From NCBI GenBank assembly GCA_030704615.1, contig CM060732.1:76057053-76117052 (forward strand): 60,000 nucleotides of DNA, in the 5' to 3' direction. The notes under the pieces are model-generated. The model saw nothing but the letters and a program-made list of their open reading frames with translations. It did no database searches and was not told where the DNA came from. This stretch comes from Takakia lepidozioides (taxonomy: Eukaryota > Streptophyta > Takakiopsida > Takakiales > Takakiaceae). Positions 1 through 10,159 of this stretch are shown piece after piece. The number at the start of each line of letters is the position of its first letter. The stretch's first letter is position 1. A program made the translations under genes and the position numbers.

Positions 1-203
1 ACTTGATTTGAATCCTCCAAAAAGGTCCTCGAACTCGCATCCCTGATCTTGAAGACGGCGTGAGCTTCATTGTCGACCGGTCCTCACGCAGTCCATCACC
101 CGCAGGCTCATGCCGCCACTTTCACAATCCCCGGGTATCGTCTGATGAGTGGTAGAGTAGGGTGGGTGGCCTGAACATATTGTGGTGAGTAGACTTTAAG
201 CTA

Positions 204-791
204 TTAGTCACGGGTTGTAGTGAGAACCGTGGTGTAGGTGTAACCAAGGGTGCCACGACACAGCATTGAACACCAAATGGTGTCATCTGAGGTGGCCACG
301 ATGACCAATCCAGACCAACATTGAAAACTAAACCCCAGACGGAAATTGCAAATGGGTCTCACACGGACAACACGGAGCCAGATCATAGGCAGTTGTGCTG
401 ACCGACAAAGGGGCCATCATCATCTCTCAGGAGAGACATACAACCAAATAGTCTAATGAAACACAGCGGGTACACTATTGAGGTGGGCAAGGGCAGGGGC
501 GCGCGGGCTCTCTACATTCATGAAAAATACTGGAAATGAGCCTTCAATAAGTTTTTTTATCATAGCGGTCTACCACGTTGCATGGGCAGATCAGGGCTTA
601 CCCGAGAGTGTCTCCCACTTTGAAGTGGATGTTGCTGGACACAAATTGGGTAGAAATCACTGGAGTCAACCGGGTGGGTCGGTCCAGCCTATCTATCACC
701 CACTGTCCACGGTCGCTGCACAGTACCCCTGCAGACAGCAGCATAGCATTGCTGCGGTCACCATCATGGTCATTTTGATGACAGATTCCAT
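204..791 (-). pseudogene. Phytocyanin-like pseudogene, copy A
   Basis: Decayed copy of a phytocyanin (small secreted blue-copper-type protein). Exon 1 runs from an ATG at 791 to 602 and ends at a GTAAGC donor (601-596). It starts with a hydrophobic signal-peptide-like stretch and ends with HFKVGDTLG, the typical first-exon end of the family. A one-base insertion relative to copy B (2183-2826) gives a stop soon after the signal peptide. A relic of exon 2 lies at about 345-204, recognised by nucleotide and residue similarity to copy B (TLGYTYT matching LTYT). It is the left arm of an inverted duplication whose right arm is copy B. Seen: start, donor, frameshift, similarity. Inferred: family and loss of function. 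Confidence 0.65.
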
Positions 792-904
792 TGTGGCAGT
801 ACTGCACAAGTTTCCTCCACCACCTTCGATAGTCAGTTCTCAAGTCATTTCTTCAGTCATTTACCCGTGTAGAGGCAAATATCATGCATATTTCTAAGTC
901 TTGA

Positions 905-1310
905 CCAATGACTGTTGCAGGCAATCAACTGGAATGCAATATTGATAAAGATTGCAAGAGAGGGAGCACAAAGGATTGCGAGGAGAAGAAAAAACGCTAG
1001 AGATATGTCTGAGCAGTCCTCATCCTCCCGGCCTATCGACTACGTCAAACCTGGATCATCAGAAGCTGACCAACAGAAACAGAAATCCAAAAGCTCTGAA
1101 AAATGTTACTCAAACAATGCGGAATGGGGGCGGATGTTTGAAACGGATCGACCAGCGGAAGTCGAAGTAGGATCGATGAAGGGCAGGATGGTAAGAAAGC
1201 CTGGCCCTGTAGCTCTTTATATACAGACCTGCTGCTCGAAGCTGTGCGTACCTCTCTCGGGGGCTTTTTCGATCACCGAGTCTGCCGAGAAATATCTGGA
1301 AGCAGCGGTA
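905..1310 (-). promoter_or_regulatory. Promoter and 5' leader block, copy A, with TATA box
   Basis: This minus-strand block lies upstream of phytocyanin copy A and matches the blocks at 1660-2040 and 4536-4860. It contains a TATA box (TATATAAAG, plus coordinates 1215-1223), then a pyrimidine-rich leader, ending about 115 bases before the ATG at 791. The same leader in front of three loci suggests duplicated promoter plus 5' UTR. The transcription start is not visible. Confidence 0.5.
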
Positions 1311-1659
1311 ACACCCAGAATTAGAGGAGATCGTGCAGATAAATATATCGTCTTTTCAAACTACCGAAAACAAATGAGGTAGTTTGGTTGTATTCTAGAA
1401 AAAGTGTTGGATATTCCGTTTCTCAGTAACGGAATCTATTGGAGTGCCACCCAGTTGATTCTGGGTTCACAGGTGTCCATTGTACACCTTCCCACCGAAC
1501 AGTTGTACCTTTGGCGGGGTTAAGTGACATTTGCTTTTGAACGTTTATTATGTATTTTGCATATCCTGTTCTAGAACCAGAATATCCAGCACTATTCTTA
1601 GAGTACAACCGAACTCGCTCATATTTTGAACAGAATATACTATTTATGACCATCTCACG

Positions 1660-2040
1660 TAAATCTGGGTGTACCGCTGCTTCGAGATATTTCTCGACAG
1701 ACTCGCCGAGAGAGTACGCACTCCTGAGCAGCAGGTCCTGAGACTACTCTCTTCGACTTCCTGTGGCTGCAGCAGCGCACACTGGGCACGGTGGTCGATC
1801 CGTGCAACATTCCGCCCTCCTTTCGCATTGTGTGAGTAAGATTTTTGAGAGCATTAGAATTCTTGTTTCTGTTGGTCATGAGCTTCTGATTGATCGAGGC
1901 CGTCTGTTGATTGGTCCGGAAGGTTCCTTTACCTCTAGCTTTTTTCTTCTTCTCCTGAATCTTTTGTGCTCCTTTCTGCATCTTTAATTGTTGCATTGAT
2001 TTTGATTGTCTCCACAATCTGGTCAAGACTTAGAAATACG
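1660..2040 (+). promoter_or_regulatory. Leader block, copy B, TATA segment missing
   Basis: Plus-strand counterpart of the block at 905-1310. The sequence GAGCAGCAGGTC (about 1729-1740) is shared, but the roughly 50 bases that follow in copies A and C, including the TATA box, are replaced here by a short unrelated stretch. The downstream leader (TTGTTTCTGTTGGTCATGAG and following) is preserved. It leads into phytocyanin copy B at 2183. Confidence 0.45.
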
Positions 2041-2182
2041 CATCGAGATTTGTAGAGGTCTACATTACCCTACATGGTTTTCCATGTAAAATTTTAATGT
2101 AAGCTGTATGGTATAAGCCAAGGCGTCTTGTTTCATGACTGGAATGACTATCGAGGGTTGTGGAAACTTGTACAGTGCTACA

Positions 2183-2826
2183 ATGGCATCTTTCATCAAA
2201 ATGACCATGATGGTAGTCGCAGCAATGCTACTGCTGCTGCCTGCAGGGGCTACTGCAGCGACGTGGACAGTGGGTGGTAGCATAGGCTGGACCGACCCAC
2301 CCGGTAGTGACTACAGTGATTCTCTCAATTTCTGTCCAACAGCATCCACTTCAAAGTGGGCGACACTCTAGGTGAGCCCTGATCTGCACATGCTACATTC
2401 ATGGACGCCCATGTTAAATTGACCAGTTATGATAAAAGAAAGTCTTATATTAAGGACCATCAACTTTCAGTATCATTTGTTCATGTAGTATGTCTGTGCG
2501 CGCAAGTCCTGGCTTATATTACGTTGCTTCTGGAGTATTCCTTACACTGAGATTTTTGGGCTGTTTGGTGGATATGTGTGGTTAGTCTTCAATTATGCCA
2601 CCGGGGCCCACATTGTTCTGGAGGTCATGGGGGCAGACTACTTGGCGTGCAATGCTGCTTTTCCTCTTGGCTTACCTACACCAGGTCTCCTACCACTGTG
2701 ACTCTCTCTAAAGCGGGCACATTCTATTTCATCAGTGGAGAACCCGGCGATTGTGAAAGTGGGGGCATGAAGCTGCAGGTGACTGCATATAATATCCCTG
2801 GGTTTGAACTGTTACAGGTTGGATGA
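2183..2826 (+). pseudogene. Phytocyanin-like gene, copy B, frameshifted
   Basis: Two exons fit a phytocyanin. Exon 1 (2183-2371) has an ATG, a signal peptide with a long Leu run ending GATAATW, then VGGSIGWTDPPG, and ends HFKVGDTL at a GTGAGC donor (2372). Exon 2 starts after an AG at 2585 in matching phase and reads VFNYATGAHIVLEV, then TLSKAGTFYF, and ends at 2826. One-base frameshifts lie near 2327 and near 2670, so the plain reading is a pseudogene. The usual copper-ligand Cys and His near the end are replaced (YFIS rather than YFIC, GDC rather than GHC), as in non-copper phytocyanins. Copy A lies in mirror image on the left. Confidence 0.75.
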
Positions 2827-3390
2827 ACAGAATTAAAGAGAACTCGTTCTGTGCAACATGTTCACGAATTACGCCGGGAAAATGGAGCAGGAGGCCACGT
2901 GAAGAGATGCGAGGTGGCTAATTGCCGATGGAGTACTATATCAACAGTCTTAATTAATCAAGGGATGTGTGAGTTCTATGGAGACCTGCATTTTTGCAGA
3001 TTCAAATAAGTCCCTATGGAATGACATGTGCTAGGGTATTACATGTTGTGAGGTATACCATTTGTCATAAGGATTAGAATAAATTGTGATGGACCCATTC
3101 TTTGGTGTGAATATATTCCGGTATCAGTGAGTACTACAGATCTAGATCTAAAATGGTATGCATGCATAACATTTTTGCAGCTTTTGTAGTAAAACCTTGA
3201 ACTCTTAAAACTAATAGCCTCATCATGCAGGAATTCTTATATCCCCTTCTCGAGAAGAGACATTGAATGCAGTCTCACGCTTGTCTGGTTATGCCCTTTA
3301 GCATGTTGATTCTTGGTAGGTACCCTGGATACCTCGCAACCTGCTGCAGTTCTGATCTGCTACAGTGCAGAAGTATCACCTCATGCTGGA

Positions 3391-3460
3391 AATGAATTGC
3401 CAACCGGTTACCCAATGGAAAGAATTGTTGGAAGAAATTACACAAGGGGCATGTGAATCA
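3391..3460 (+). repeat. Fragment copy of the PLATZ gene C-terminal coding part
   Basis: About 70 bases match the PLATZ gene at about 8230-8295: GGTTACCCAATGGAAAG here against GGTTACCCAGTGGAAGG there, followed by GAATTGTT and GAAGAAATTACA in both. Reading frame and splice context are gone. It marks an old duplication of the PLATZ 3' region or of a shared C-terminal module. Confidence 0.55.
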
Positions 3461-3829
3461 TTCAAATAAGGCAAAAGCCATATACTTTACCACCCAGCTT
3501 CCCTGACAATTAGCACTGACATGGGAATCACTGCCAATGGCACAGTCCCTTATAACTCAACATGAAGCTAGGGTCCCTTAATTAATGTGGCAATTTTGAT
3601 GCCTTAATTGTATGTATTACAGCCTATACCCCACTAGGAAATTTCCCATTATTCAATGTTGGAATGTTTTACATTATTCAATGGTGGGATGTTTTCAATG
3701 GTAGGATGTTTTCTGGGATGTTTACATACATTAGAGTGATGCAATTTTGAAATTTATTGCTGAAATGTTTTCAATGTTTTCAAGGTATTTAATCTACTCC
3801 ATGTATTCAAAGTCTTCAAGGTATTTCAT

Positions 3830-4397
3830 TTCCTTCTATGGTTGATCTCTAGTTGGTCTCTCATCTTTGGGCAGTAGTCCTGACCCCTTTCCAAGCAGAT
3901 CCATGGCATTCTCTCTCCTTACAAGGCAAGGAACCTGCAGGTCAGATCAGATAAAATTGAGAACCCAGCAAACTTGTCAAGATTGAAACTCTTAGAAATG
4001 GCAAATGTCACTGGTTTCTTCATGAGCTCCAGTCATCATTTTAAAAGGTTACCCTCACTTGACAAAAACAAGACGGATTGTAACTTAATATATATAGCAG
4101 ACAGACAATAGACTACAGGGGGTTGTAAGCCCAAAAACAAACAAGCCAATTCAGTTAGACAGTGGCATATATGGTTTGGCCACAAGACGCTACAAGAAAC
4201 TTGACTCGTGATTGTTTCTTGACAGTTTTTAATGAGCAGGTAAGTAAGTTATCTGCTACCTATAATGAGCAGATTTCTCGGAATATAAGTTAGAACGTTA
4301 GAACAGATTACAAAAACCACTGGGTTGTCAGCAGCTGGGTTCTTACGCTGGTCCACTCACTTCCTTCTATGGTTGATCTCTAGTTGGTCTCTCATCT
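3830..4397. repeat. 37-bp perfect direct repeat flanking about 494 bp
   Basis: The same 37 bases, beginning TTCCTTCTATGGTTGATCTC, occur at 3830-3866 and 4361-4397. The segment between has no recognisable gene. Possible origins are a local tandem duplication or short terminal repeats of a small element. The inner boundaries show no clear TG...CA ends. Confidence 0.6.
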
Positions 4398-4535
4398 AGC
4401 CGGTCGCCCTGGATTGGTTCAGATCCACGCATGTTAACTTCCATTGATTAAAAAAACATAACTTACTAAATTCCTATAAACGCTCCATTCCAATCCCAAG
4501 CCCCATGCTGGTCTTTGACTACCTGACCCACCCAG

Positions 4536-4860
4536 TATATAAAGAGCTGCAGGCTAGGCTTATGCTTCTACCATCCTGCCCTTCATCGATCCTACTTCTA
4601 CTTCCTGTTGCTGCAGCAGCGCACTCTGGGCACTCTGGTCGATCCGTTAAACATTCCGACCTCCTTCCGCATTGTGTTCACGAGTAAAAATTTGCAGAGC
4701 TTTTGGATTCTTGTTTCTGCTGGTCATGAGCTTCTGATTGCAGATCCAGGTTTGTTGGAATATTGGAGCGAGAGGTTTCTGCTCAGACCTTACCTCTAGC
4801 TTCTTTCTTCTGCTCCTCAATCTTTTGTGCTCCTTTGTGTGTGAGTAAAGATAATCCAGC
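4536..4860 (+). promoter_or_regulatory. Promoter and leader block, copy C, with TATA box
   Basis: Third copy of the block at 905-1310 and 1660-2040. The TATA box (TATATAAAG) is at 4536-4544, and the leader includes CTTCATCGATCCTACTTC and TTGTTTCTGCTGGTCATGAG. It sits just before the F-box/kelch remnant, so it may have driven that gene or may simply be a duplicated flank. Confidence 0.5.
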
Positions 4861-4988
4861 TTCAAGGATCACACATCATTTGGCAGCTCAATGTGTTCAC
4901 TTGGTCTTCTCATTCACTCGGAGGGTTGTGTTTTGTCTTCAATCTTAGTTCCTTCAGACTGTGGCTTAGCGTGCAATGGGTGCAATGG

Positions 4989-5530
4989 ATCCGAGACTGG
5001 AAGGTGCTACCGGAGGAGCTGCTGCTTAGAGTAATGTCTGTGTTGCCGCTGTTACACCTGCTGAGGATTCTTTGCCTGTTAAAGAGGTGGAACACACTCA
5101 TACTTTCACGGAGCTGTGGACCAAACTCCCCACAAGCGCCGTCTTTATCAGACAAGGCATTTTGAATTTGGTTTTCCTGCTTCTATGACCGAAAATTTCC
5201 TGTGGCGTATCCCAAGCAGCAAGCATGGCACAAGTTCGATCTCACTTTTCTTGATCTTGGGCCCCAGATTCATATTGTGGCAGCAGCAGGAGGATTGGTT
5301 GGCCTGATGCAACATGTAACTTAGCGCCAAGTAAACTGTATGCAGTCGCTGGACTCTGTTTTGATGGTGGTGAATCCGCTCACAAGGTCATGGCGGCAGT
5401 TGCCTCCTTTGAAATTATGTGGATCATGGGCGCACTTCTTCCTCCAGGTAACGATCTTCTGCACATTCATATGTTTGACTCCTACGATTTTGCGCGTGAC
5501 AGTTGGAATGAATCTATGGTACCATAACGT
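4989..5530 (+). pseudogene. F-box/kelch protein remnant
   Basis: An F-box motif is readable at about 4995-5118 (LPEELLLRVMSVLPLLHLL followed by a KRWNTLI-type end). Further on, in shifted frames, come plant FBK-family segments: AWHKFDLTFL, an AAGGLVGL stretch, and NPLTRSWRQLPP at about 5364-5400. These appear in the usual order of a plant F-box/kelch subunit, which recruits substrates to an SCF ubiquitin ligase. A TAG or TAA after the AAGGLVGL part and several frame changes separate the pieces, so this copy is broken unless unseen introns rescue it. No complete kelch propeller is visible. Confidence 0.6.
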
Positions 5531-5805
5531 TCACATAGGTTCCTGAGTGCGATTCGTATGGCACGGAAAGGGCAGCTTTTCCAGGTCTGTGCATATCGCC
5601 TGGAGTTGCCGGGTTGTTGACTTCTGGCGTCTCTGCACGAAGAAACAGTGTCGGGTGCACGTGAGAAGAACAACGCTTGACAGATTTTTTGAGATCCTTA
5701 TGAACTGTTCTTTTGGTTATCGAAGCTTCAATCGTGCGTATGTGCCAGGGCAAGGAGACGGTGTTGTTTCTGGGGTAAACAGATACAGAGCTCTTTCACG
5801 AAACT

Positions 5806-6260
5806 CTTGAGAATTGCTGATCCATCGCTGGGAAAGGGGTTCCTGAAGCAGGTCAGGCTCCACTGGAATAAACAGAGTAAACCCGAAACGACACAAGAGA
5901 AGATGCACAAGGTTGCCATGGCCATGGTCGAACCTGAGCAAAAGGTCAGATGGTTGGAGATCTGGAACTGCGACCCGATAGTGCGAGACACAAACATGTT
6001 CCCCTCCCAAGAAAAAGACAGAGCAGGAGTTTACGACCTTTCTCCGATAATGCCTTCGAGGCTTGGCTGCACAAGGCGACATTTTGGAGCCAGGTTGGTT
6101 CTAACTTTCTTTGCTTTTAGCCTGTTTGCATATCTTCCGACTTCGAAAACAACTCCTGACAGCAATCTTGCCCTACCTGGAATGCACTCTCCAAGGAAAG
6201 TTTTTGTGTTTGAGCCGTCGTTGAGTGCCACAGTCGGGACAGCAAAGCCTAATGACTAGT
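5806..6260 (+). pseudogene. Relic related to the transposon ParB-methyltransferase gene
   Basis: This stretch reads IADPSLGKGFLKQV and then KPETTQEKMHKVAMA, matching IADPALGADFLVEV and KPTMTLEKLHRLATS of the methyltransferase gene in the element at 16308-29660. The match continues as KVRWLEIWN (KTRWLQIWN there) and, after a frame change, as FSDNAFEAWLHKATFWSQV (LSDPTFDMWR then MTWWFQ there). It ends at a GTTGGT donor exactly where the transposon gene has an intron (GTACTT). Another intron of the transposon gene (20485-20401) is absent here. Further right, RKVFVFEPS resembles the post-motif-I segment HVFAFEPD. The copy is shifted in frame and incomplete. Confidence 0.6.
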
Positions 6261-7282
6261 AGAACCTTGGACGCCCAATTGTGTTGTCCAGAGGGAGGCC
6301 TTGTCTCTACAGCAATTACACTGAGGCTGCTGACCTAAATTTCAAGACGATCTGTGTGCAGAAATTACACTTGGTCAATGTTTAAAATTTACACAGAATA
6401 ACTCAGAGTACTGATTAATTGATACTCGACATTCTATAATCGACTGCATCTCCTCAAATTTGGTCATAAGTGCAATTTTCGTTCGAAGCTAGTAGTTCCC
6501 TGTAAGAGCTTTACACAAAGCTGCACGATCTCGAGCTAAATCTGTTCACTCTGGCATAATTTGTGCCTAAAGTACCGAAGTCCGGCCAGGGTTGCAAACC
6601 ACCTCAAGTGTCACAAACTAACCTCACAGTACTGATACAAATCACCGCCTACAGGAGCCCACATCACAGACCTTCCCTTTACAGTTATTTTGGTTCACTC
6701 ATGCTTGTGGTAGCCCTCATAGTGCATCGTAGATTGGTGCTCTTCCACCTCCTTTTCGGCCTCACATGACAGATAGAATAAAATTATTTGAGTTCGATTG
6801 TCACCATTTCAGAAATTGTGATTCACCACAATCCTCATGAGCACCACCTAACAGATCTTGAACCGAATGCAAATCAGAAGTAGTACAAAATTGTAAGCTA
6901 AGGTCGTATTTCACGGGCTGCTCAAGATCAATTACACGAGCAGCTTCACAGGCCTCTTCTGTGAAGCAAATCACGTATCCAAAGGTCCATTCCTGACATT
7001 GATGCTTCTTGTCAGGATCAAGGGACGCACGCATCCAAACTGTGGTTCTTCGGTAGACCCGCGGAGGAGAAGGCTCCTGTCGACCGGAGTTTTCGTTTAC
7101 TGTGGATGCACTGTTCGTAATTGCTTACTATGGAATATTAAGAGGGAACTCAAATTCTTTTCGTTACTGTGGAAAGTATGGACTACTTATAGAATTTTCC
7201 TAAAAGAGGGCCAAATGCGGAAAAACCAGACTAAAAAAATAAACGGCTTAGAGATGGAAACAGCGAGCTTGATCCAGATCTG
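6261..7282. other. Upstream region of PLATZ, no supported gene
   Basis: No gene can be supported. A minus-strand frame at 7034-6801 contains WTFGYVICF followed by an acidic/Ala stretch, faintly like an RNA-recognition motif, but no second motif backs it. The part nearest 7283 should hold the PLATZ promoter. Confidence 0.4.
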
Positions 7283-7290
7283 TATAAAAG
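7283..7290 (+). promoter_or_regulatory. TATA box of the PLATZ gene
   Basis: TATAAAAG lies about 110 bases before the likely PLATZ start at 7400, a normal spacing for a plant core promoter with a short 5' UTR. Confidence 0.5.
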
Positions 7291-7399
7291 GTGGCAGACT
7301 TGTGAGGCAAGCTCACTGATCTGCATTGTTAGCCTGTCCAGACTCGCTTGTTTCTTGCAAGCAAGCACGCAGCTTTGAAGCGGATTGGGAGCCATCACG

Positions 7400-8452
7400 A
7401 TGGTGGCGAGGATTTCCCCTGTTTGGATTCGACAGTTTTTACATTCTGAATACGGGACCAGCGATTGCACAGTTTGTAAGACAACGAGGGTCTGTAGAAG
7501 CTTTTTCTGTGTTGACTGCCGTGAAGGGCATCTCTGCCATTTGGAGTTCACTTCTCCTGCCAAGGGCCACTTTGGTCACAATCGCCTGCAAACAAGGAAA
7601 GCTTCACGCAGGAACGTAGTTCGAGTTGAGGATATCCGGACACATATGGACGTGAGTGGGATAGAGGAATACGTTATTAATGGTTTTAAAGTCTATCAGC
7701 TTTCTGCTTCACCAAATCCCAGAGTAAAGGCAAGCGGAGTAACGGCCCTCTGCAGAACATGCAAGTGGCGTTTGAAGGACGGAGGTAACAGGTTTTGCTC
7801 TTTGCAGTGCAAACTAGAAGCGAATGAGGACTGGCACGATATTTCTGGGGTCTTGATGAAAGAAGATCAGCGTCCCTCATACAAGGGAATGAGTGCTGAT
7901 ATCTCGGCCTTGATCACCTCTACCGAGGTTAGTCCTAGTTCTGGAACATCAAGCGCAAGGAACGATATTACTGGGGTCTTGCAGACGACAGAGGACGGAA
8001 CTCTTTTTGAAGCGATTTCAAGGACAGAATATGAAGATCGGCGTCCCTCACAACAGGGAATGAGTACCGATGCCCGGCCGGTCCTGATCACCACTACCCG
8101 CGAGTTCAGTCCTAGTTCTAGCAATTCAAGGAAAAGGAGCCATGATGGCAGGCTGCTGACGGCAGAGGAGGCCCCAGTTTTGGCATATGTGGACATGGAG
8201 CCGGCTCTACGGGAATTTGAGAAGAAGCTGTACGATTGCCAGGGGGTTACCCAGTGGAAGGAATTGTTCGAAGAAATTACAAAATTCGGAGGACATTTTC
8301 CTACTGAGCAGTGGATAGCAGCATATACTCTTTGTACACTCAGCTCCGCCTACAACCCTGGACCAAAGCCTGCGTTTCTCGCAGATAAGATGGCCTTGAA
8401 AATGATTCCCCAGAAGCGCACTACATCTCCTCGACCAGGCTCTTCAAGATGA
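7400..8452 (+). CDS. PLATZ-family zinc-binding transcription factor
   Basis: Uninterrupted frame of about 350 residues. PLATZ proteins are plant-specific zinc-dependent DNA-binding repressors. The N-terminus shows the family order: PVWIRQFL, a Cys/His cluster (CTVC, CVDC, a HLC, GHFGHN), then RRNVVRVEDI, the YVINGFKVYQL strand, and a second cluster CRTCKW...RFCSLQCKL at about residues 120-145. ATG at 7400 is preferred because MVARISPVW fits the family start; an in-frame ATG at 7385 is also possible. The C-terminal 200 residues hold a degenerate internal duplication (DISGVL...RPSYKGMS and DITGVL...RPSQQGMS) and an unrecognised terminal module whose DNA is partly copied at 3391-3460. No frameshift is seen, so this is the best candidate for a working gene here. 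Confidence 0.85.
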   Translation: MVARISPVWIRQFLHSEYGTSDCTVCKTTRVCRSFFCVDCREGHLCHLEFTSPAKGHFGHNRLQTRKASRRNVVRVEDIRTHMDVSGIEEYVINGFKVYQLSASPNPRVKASGVTALCRTCKWRLKDGGNRFCSLQCKLEANEDWHDISGVLMKEDQRPSYKGMSADISALITSTEVSPSSGTSSARNDITGVLQTTEDGTLFEAISRTEYEDRRPSQQGMSTDARPVLITTTREFSPSSSNSRKRSHDGRLLTAEEAPVLAYVDMEPALREFEKKLYDCQGVTQWKELFEEITKFGGHFPTEQWIAAYTLCTLSSAYNPGPKPAFLADKMALKMIPQKRTTSPRPGSSR

Positions 8453-10159
8453 CAAGACGTGTTAGAAAGCGCTGGTGTACGAGGGAATTAAGACTAGCAA
8501 GCCTTTAGCATTCGAATTGAATCTCGTGAAGAATTACCTGGACTCTGCTGTAAGACATTTTTTCCTGCCAGCGACACATCCTTCAAGGACTTTCTTGGAA
8601 CTTGGACAATATAAGTACGCCTCCAATTTAGTTCATGTGTACATATAATAACTTACTTTCTTTTTTATAATATTCGTAACTTAGGAACTTGGAAGCAATA
8701 TCTCCACGAGTTCTACCATGTTTGTTGTCCGAACTTCTTTTGTTGCATATTCTCAATTGTGGGTACTTAGGCGAGCTGCTTTGGCAACAGATTGAGCCCA
8801 GTTGGTTGCTTCTCAACTGGTCTCAAGGGCTGCTCCCCATCATTTGTGCTCCAGATGGTAAACTCGATGTCCAGTATTAGTTTAGCGGTGTCCCTTTCCG
8901 CAAATGAAAAAAGATATTGAACAGTTGATTAGGTACTTACATGTATGTGTGAAGCTTGAATTGAAATGGTCAAGATTGGGCACCAACTTGCATCAACTTG
9001 TCTAGAACTCTCAACAGTTTTCCTCATATTTGTAAGCTTCAAAAGCATCTAGACATAAACAGAGAACCTCAATATGCACAAGCAGTTCTATCTAACGACG
9101 TTGCCGAATTTTGTCGATGTCCACATTTTGATGTACTTATTGGACGTTGAGCTGCGTTCCTCCCTTCCCTTCCCTTGAGCAACTCCATATTGTAAGCTTA
9201 ATCTTAATCTCAACTGAATTTAGACCTAGATTTGCGTTGAAAATCTGAACCTTTATTTATAATTTATGAATCACACTTCAAGTGCTACATCAGATCGCAG
9301 CAGAAAGCAGGAATGACAGAGTTTGGAAGGAGCTTCAAATAAACAGCATGGCTTCACGCGTACAACAGCGTGAGCGATCCCGAGCTAACATTTGCTGTTT
9401 GTGACATTACCACATTATGCTCCCTCTCTTTGATATATAGGATCACGAGGCTTGTCCCCAAATTTATATGTCGATGTTATGGAAGTGGCATAAACCTGCA
9501 GGCCCTTTCCTTTTCCTCAATCTCTTTACAACATCCACAGGAAGGTTAAGGAGCTATGGGACAAAACGAACAGAGAGGGATAAAATCAATGTGCCCTTAG
9601 GAGGCCCAACCGGCGAACAACACTCAAAACACAAACTACAAACACAAAATAAAGAAATAGAATATGACGACTAACTCTGTCGACAATGTGCAAGTTCAAG
9701 TTATCACATGCGCCTGCCTTCAGTCTTGAGGGAATGCAGCCCGTCCTTCAGAACAGAGAGATAGCAGTGTCCGACTCCTTGGAATCAATCATAGTACTGT
9801 TTGCGGAAACAAGCTAGATTAAGAAGAAAACCAAAAAAAGAGCAAGACACAAGTTCGGAGTAGGGTAGAGTGGCAGACGACTCACAATACTCTGGCTCAA
9901 GGCTCAGTGTGCTGTAGGATTGGCTTGCAAGCCAAAACAAACTCAGCAGATTTGAGGATAATGAATAGAGAGAACAAAGAGTATGTGACGGCCACACTTG
10001 TGTTATGATCCTTGAACAGCACCTGGAAAATGTGAGTAAAGCTCCCAACATGGGGCTAGTCACAAAAACCATGGACTTTGGTTTCCCTAGACAAATAACA
10101 GAAACATCAAGACAATCTTTGCTATGATATCCAATTGGTAGGTGACTGGTTTCCAGTAA
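8453..10159. other. Intergenic region, no supported gene
   Basis: Only short frames without recognisable domains are seen. It includes the 3' flank of the PLATZ gene and of the minus-strand CLC gene. Confidence 0.4.

Larger units (their letters stand above)
204..2826. repeat. Inverted duplication of a phytocyanin locus
   Basis: The left arm (about 204-1310) and right arm (about 1660-2826) carry the same modules in mirror order: promoter/leader block, phytocyanin exon 1, exon 2. The arms are diverged, with frequent small indels, so the event is not recent. The spacer at about 1311-1659 shows no recognisable gene. Confidence 0.6.
2827..4535. other. Intergenic region, no gene seen
   Basis: No coding region can be supported. 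It holds a short copy of the PLATZ 3' coding part (3391-3460), a low-complexity stretch of GGGATGTTTTC-like repeats (about 3650-3730), and a 37-bp direct repeat (3830-3866 and 4361-4397). Confidence 0.5.

Noticed and set aside
6801-7034. Possible RNA-recognition motif on the minus strand
   Set aside because: Only one short motif-like piece (WTFGYVICF); no RNP2 motif and no exon context.
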